Shown here: in pieces, positions 59,255 through 64,000 of the stretch | How positions within the stretch are numbered: position 1 is the stretch's first letter | How the letters are laid out: each line of letters begins with the position of its first letter | Assembly (NCBI GenBank): GCA_947683625.1 | Contig: CANTUR010000630.1 | Coordinates: 3,286,001 to 3,350,000, forward strand | DNA length: 64,000 bases | Source: Mallotus nudiflorus | Taxonomy: Eukaryota; Streptophyta; Magnoliopsida; Malpighiales; Euphorbiaceae | Reading direction: 5' to 3' | Notes under the pieces: model-generated | What the model was told of the DNA's origin: nothing | The model's input: only the letters and a program-made list of their open reading frames with translations | Databases searched by the model: none | Translations under genes and position numbers: made by a program

Positions 59255-62200
59255 TGTCACGACCCAAAACAGGGGCCATGACCGGCGCTAGGGAACGGGA
59301 ATTCTTTCGAATCCGGAACCTGTAGCAAGCCTAAAAATAAAATAAATCATGCAATAATAACAATAATCATATAATATGCAGCGGAAATAAAAATCATAAA
59401 TATAATAATAACAGTTCATCACTGGATTTAAGTTAAATCTCATCTCATAGATATATAAATCTTTAAATACAAATCCAGTTTCAATATAATACATCTCTTA
59501 AATAAAATACATGAAATCCCACATTTTAATTCACAACTACTGCAGTGTCTAGATAAAATAAATAAGACTCAAGTAGATAATTTACACAAAGAAGCCGGGG
59601 CGGAAGAAATCCGGCGTATCGACCTGCTACTGAGGTCTGAAGAAGTTGACTCTCCTGAAAAATAGTCAACGAAGGGGAGCAGACCTCACTGAGTGAATTA
59701 CTATAATATATATACATACACACTAAATGATAATGCATACAGTCAACAGTATATATTTAATATATATATATGCAGGCAATTACACACAGATGCAATAAAA
59801 TCATTTTTATATATTTTATCTGAAAATCATCTTTTATGAAGGATCATATAGAACCCTAGAATATCGCAACCTCAGAAATAGTGTTAGACAACACTCTAGC
59901 CATACAGGCTCACTTATTCCAAATATGTCTACTTATTCCATTTAGACAGTAGACTGGCCCCGAGACACTAAGTCAACCGAGCTCCAGCAGTCTGACTGCC
60001 AGTGTGATTGGCCCCGAGACACTTGGTCAACCGAGCTCCAGCAATCACACCTCCAAACCATATCTCACATATCAATTAATCATAACCAATCAATATCCAC
60101 AAATAGGTTAGTAGTATAGCCTACATGCTATAAGCGCACCGATACGTACTCGGTCCTAGTGCTGCCCACTAGGTAGCACGTTCTATTGATATCCTTCATT
60201 AATAATATAAATCATTCATTCACAAAAATAAATGATGCATGAAGTTCAATAAAATATCAACATAAACCATATATATACCGGAAATATACCAAAAGTAAAC
60301 CAGGTATATTTCGAGTATATATATGTCAAATGAATTCAATCAAATTATAAATTAAATTGGAAATATATTTAAAAACATTTTAAATATATTTTATTTACAA
60401 AACATGCATATAATTTAATAAATACCAAAAATAAACCAAAAATATACTCAAATACAAATCACATTATTTATGCATTTTAATCAAAATAAAATATATATTT
60501 CTAAATCATGCACCCTAAGCATATATATATAGTATAGTAACTCACCTAGTGCGCTCCACGAGACGGGTCCGACGGGCCTGGTCCACTAGCCCTCGATCTC
60601 GGCGCAACTAAACAAGAAATAATTAATCGACATCAGAATAACCCTAATAGAAATCCTAGAATTCGATCTAGAGTATTTAAATACGGAAACAGAATTAGGG
60701 TTCGACTGGACATCACGTTTTACGAGAATTCTATTGAAAATTCGGTAGAACCTCCCCTGTAAAACGGACATCTCTCTACTCAAAAGAGTAGAGCCGACCC
60801 TGCAAAGAAACACACTTCGAAAAACAAGCTCAATACTCAACCATAACCCCTCGGTCGGACTCCAAACTATAATCTACCGACCGGGGTTCACAAACACAGA
60901 ACAATTCAGGAAATACCAAAAATATCCTTATAACATAGAAATTCATTTATACTTAAAAATTATATAATTAACCTTTAAACACTATAAAAATCGATAAAAA
61001 CTCATTTTATTAGAAAAACCGTATATTATATATATATATTTGAAAATAATTTACAAAAAATAGTTTTAATTAGTTAAAAATACCAAATAATTTATAGAAA
61101 TCATTTTGTATACCTTAAATAATTATTAAAACCAATTAAATTACATTTTTAGCCAATTTAGGGTAAAATTACCAAAATACCCCTATATATATAAATATAC
61201 TTAAATTACTTCAAAAATTCACCAAAAATTATACAATTATCCAAAAATTAATTTTCTCAACATATTTATCAATAATATCAATAATTAAACCCAATTATCC
61301 AATTAATTTCAAATAAAAACACATTTAACCTAATTTTCCCAAAATTACATAAACTCAAATAATTCAAAATAAATACTTAGAAATTCATAAAAATTCCAAA
61401 TAAATTCCTATAATTGATTTCAACACCTAATTTAACCATAAACCCCAATTTCATAATTTAAATAATTAATTTCCGAAAATTAGAAAATAATATTAAAATA
61501 TTCAAAAATACCCAAAAATCTAAAAAATCTCCAAAAATTCCAAAAAAATTCATACATGTAGATTAAGCTACTAGGATCAACATTTGTGAAGCGAGTTTTC
61601 ATGAATCAATCAATTCGAAGCTCAAAAAAATCAAAAACCCTAATGTGACTGAATTGAGTTTTAGCTCAAACCTCAAAATCCACTTGATTTCAGGCCGAAA
61701 GGAGCTTAGAATTGGAATCACCGGAGCTCAAGGAGTCGATGAAGATCGGCGGTGCACGAAATGGTGGCCGGAATCGTCGTCGACGGCAAGAAGCTCAACT
61801 TGCTGCCATGGCGGATTTCGGGCGTTCCAGCGGGCTTCCGGCGGCCTGGTCACGTCGGAGAGGAAGAGGAAGGAAGGGGAAGGAGGTTGGCGGCAGCTGA
61901 TGGCGGCGAGGGGCGGTCCGGCATGCTGGAATGGGAGGCGCAGTGAGGGTGGGTGATCGGGAGAGAAGAAGGAGAGGGAGGGGGCAAAACGGTAATTTGG
62001 CAAAAATTTTGATTTTTAATGTATATATGTATATATATATACTTTACACTATATAATAAAATAATATTAAATTACACACATAAAATTTAATATTTTAATA
62101 ATTTATACTAAATAAAATTAATTAAATAACAATAAAATAAATAAATAATTAATAAAATATTAGGGTGATACTAAATCCTAATTAAATAAATATACACACA

Positions 62201-62474
62201 CATAGGCTTTATTTAGATTTTAAAAATACGCATGAGTTCATGCAAGTTCGAAAATATATTTAAAATAATTAATATTAAAATATTTACGTGAAAATTTTCC
62301 CGAAAATGCAAGTCCCGGGAAAATTTTACGTAAAACACTGTAAATAATACACAGTAATTAAAATAGGTTTAAAATACATAACAACTCATAAAAATTATCA
62401 TATAATATACAAAAATTATTAACACTGCATATCCCGGTACAATGTAAAAATATTTAAAAACACGGGATATTACA
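59255..62474 (+). mobile_element. Solo LTR (3.2 kb, Tekay/Del-type ends) inserted in the chromovirus
   Basis: Begins TGTCACGACCC and ends GGGATATTACA, the typical termini of long chromovirus LTRs, and is flanked by perfect 5-bp repeats AAATG (59250-59254 and 62475-62479). No PBS, coding domain or second LTR is present, so it is best read as a solo LTR left by LTR-LTR recombination. Inside: a 54-bp direct duplication around TGGCCCCGAGACACT (59955 and 60009), a long A+T-rich middle and a G+C-rich block at 61690-61990 before the presumed promoter/R region. It lies exactly between the 5' LTR and PBS of its host element. Confidence 0.82.
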
Positions 62475-62477
62475 AAA

Positions 62478-62997
62478 TGTCATGGGCCCGTAAAAGCTTC
62501 ATAAAAAGGGACTGTGCAACGCTTGTCTAGAACACCTTCTAACAATCTAGCCTTAAAGATAGACTAGTAAATTTATAAAGGCATAAAGAAGAATTGGTTA
62601 GTATCCGAGTCAAGATTGCAAAGCCAATATAGTAGCCCAATGGGCAAGAGCAAGCAACACATTTGAGGCATAAGCACAAGCACAATCGAAAAGGCACAAC
62701 GAATGAATGGAATGAGGCTACTTCTATTATTCATCAAATAGATCAATACATCAATTCAAACATTGTGATCCTCAAGGTGTAGGCAATAGGAACCTACCTA
62801 AAAGAAGTGCACATACCCAACATCTATAGTGACTATATCTTCAGCCCTAGGCCCTTGATGACTAGTCACTCCCCCCTAAAGAGCATAAGGAGCACAATAA
62901 GGGATAGTAGGAGGAGACATCAATATGTTCCACCCTTCACACCTTATTATAAAATGTCTAAAATGCCCCTATGATTACAAAATGCTACCCTTTGACA
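62478..62997 (-). repeat. 5' LTR of chromovirus
   Basis: Partner of 53860-54385. On plus it begins TGTCATGGGCCC directly at the right target duplication of the solo LTR and ends TTTGACA. Confidence 0.9.
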
Positions 62998-63196
62998 CAT
63001 AACAGGGGGTAACCCTCCCCTTTTAAATTGATGATGGCAGGAATCGAACCAGCACCTCAGGATGCCCCTAGAGAGGCCTTTTTAACTATTTATTAACTAC
63101 TATTATATAAAAAATTCTTATAAAGTTTAATCAAATTTTAATTTTGTAATAAATCCTTTTTTATTCTTTTCCCACAATCTATCATAAGCATTTTTT

Positions 63197-63405
63197 CTAT
63201 ATAAGTATCGAGAATAAGCATTCTTCATTCAGCTAGCCGCCCAAAACCAAACAGAAAGTGTTCCTAAAAATACCCATTTGTGCTAGAATTTAGTAAAGTT
63301 GAGAAATTGAGGCAACAATCTTGGGTGATATTACGCTGATGCTAATCATATGCATGTCATTGTTGATAAAAGTTAAGCCCTTGGCATATGATCATCCTGA
63401 GAAAA
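63197..63405 (+). pseudogene. Inverted partial copy of the prolamin-like gene, with promoter
   Basis: The plus strand here matches the minus-strand gene at 51584-52031: TATA-like CTATATAAGTA, GCATTCTTCATTCAGCTAGCC, AATTTAGTAAAGTTGAG, AACAATC, GTTGATAAAAG, CCCTTGGCATATGATCATCCTG. The position of the start ATG reads AAA, and a TAA follows soon after the signal-peptide-equivalent region. Similarity stops near 63405, so about two-thirds of the coding part is missing. It cannot encode the protein. Before the roughly 9.1-kb nest was inserted, the two copies would have been about 2 kb apart, head to head. Confidence 0.72.
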
Positions 63406-64000
63406 AAGGAAACCTATATATAGGACCTGTGATATAGCGAAAGCCTAATTTCCCTTTTAGTATGCGAATTCTTGGAAAAATAATCTTCTATTAATCTATT
63501 TAGTCAAATAATACCTAGAATAATAGGCATCAATAATCGTTGATTCTCAAAAGAATGCCAAAAATTTGAGAAAATAGATAATTCTATTAAAATCAATAAA
63601 AAACTGTCTCAAACAACCAAAAAAGATAAATAAATATTGTTATGAATAAACCCTAAAAAGAAAAGGATAAAAAGACAAAAATGATAGCTAAAAATAAACA
63701 TAAACTTTAAAGTTAATTTTGAAGCCTTAAACGAAGGAATTTGGGCTGTTACGAGTAAGCCCGTTAATAAATATAAGTCCCTAAATCAGTTTCATTTAAT
63801 TTTAATATATTATGGGCTTTGTAGTTCATTCAAAGCTAGAATTAGAGCTTTTAAAGCACTATTGCGAATGCCCTTCCTATCGAACTCATTTAAAAAATTA
63901 AATGCAATATGATATGCATCACGTTGGAACTAGCTCGTTGCTTACTACAAATAAATCTAGTTTGTTGTCAATATGAGGTTTTAAAAGAGTTTAAGGAATC
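63406..64000. other. Non-coding to window end
   Basis: A+T-rich; no gene, repeat pair or element end recognised. Confidence 0.5.

Larger units (their letters stand above)
53860..62997 (-). mobile_element. Ty3/gypsy chromovirus, full structure but decayed
   Basis: On the minus strand: 5' LTR 62478-62997, PBS 59239-59250, gag, protease, RT, RNase H, integrase, a chromodomain remnant, polypurine tract 54386-54397, 3' LTR 53860-54385. The LTRs are about 520-526 bp, start TG and end CA, and share most of their length. Flanking 5-bp repeats CACAA (53855-53859) and CATAA (62998-63002) differ by one base. The 3.2-kb segment 59255-62474 is a later insertion, leaving about 5.9 kb for the element itself. 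Many stops and indels make it non-autonomous. Confidence 0.88.
53802..63073 (-). mobile_element. SINE split by the chromovirus (two halves: 53802-53859 and 62998-63073)
   Basis: Outside the chromovirus LTRs, the two flanking pieces together form a roughly 130-bp minus-strand element with a perfect Pol III B box GGTTCGATTCC (about 63040-63050, minus strand) near its 5' end and a poly(A) tail (poly-T at 53802-53806 on plus). It is bounded by 10-bp direct repeats AGGCCTTTTT (53792-53801 and 63074-63083). No A box is seen, so it is probably 5'-truncated. It must have been present before the chromovirus landed in it. Confidence 0.65.

Noticed and set aside
61645..61956. G+C-rich plus-strand frames that could look like a small gene
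   Set aside because: They lie inside the solo LTR, overlap open frames on both strands through base composition, and show no domain.
63030..63060. Minus-strand B box GGTTCGATTCC suggesting a tRNA gene
   Set aside because: No acceptor or anticodon stems and no A box; explained as half of a split SINE.

Overview
The window looks like nuclear DNA of a dicot plant. It is A+T-rich and holds spliced genes with GT-AG introns, a nuclear tRNA-Glu, tRNA-derived SINEs, Ty3/gypsy LTR elements and an integrated Caulimoviridae-type pararetrovirus. I cannot name the species from sequence alone; a woody rosid is plausible, but that is a guess.

Layout. 1-4783: minus-strand relic of an endogenous pararetrovirus, cut by the window edge on the left and truncated at about 4783. 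4783-7266: A+T-rich repeats and a MITE. 7267-14242: two tandem minus-strand 2-oxoglutarate/Fe(II) dioxygenase genes of identical exon structure, separated by tRNA-Glu(UUC) and 1.5 kb of degenerate repeat; a SINE with perfect 15-bp target duplications sits in an intron of the first. 15394-15546: a decayed exon-1 fragment of a serine-incorporator (SERINC) gene. 17951-22756: an old gag-only Ogre/Tat-like LTR element with a tandem-repeat array before its 3' LTR. 24838-28004: LINE and MITE relics in A+T-rich DNA. 30088-41410: a convergent pair, a plastid PHT4-type anion transporter (15 exons, +) and a GH79 heparanase-like beta-glucuronidase (9 exons, -). 46554-48991: a five-exon FMO1-like flavin monooxygenase. 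49605-50716: a 1.1-kb foldback element with 9-bp target duplications (Mutator-like). 51584-51946: a small secreted Cys-rich prolamin-like (ECA1-type) gene with a clear TATA box. 53802-63073: a three-level nest, a SINE split by a chromovirus that is itself split at its PBS by a 3.2-kb solo LTR. 63197-63405: a dead, inverted partial copy of the prolamin-like gene with its promoter, beyond the nest.

Six protein genes and one tRNA look intact. They do not form a pathway: the two dioxygenases and the FMO are typical specialised-metabolism or defence oxidases, the PHT4 protein is a plastid transporter, the heparanase-like enzyme trims cell-wall arabinogalactan proteins, and the small Cys-rich protein is of a reproductive-secretion type. 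All exon boundaries were read by eye from splice signals, frame continuity and family knowledge. No transcripts or database searches were available.
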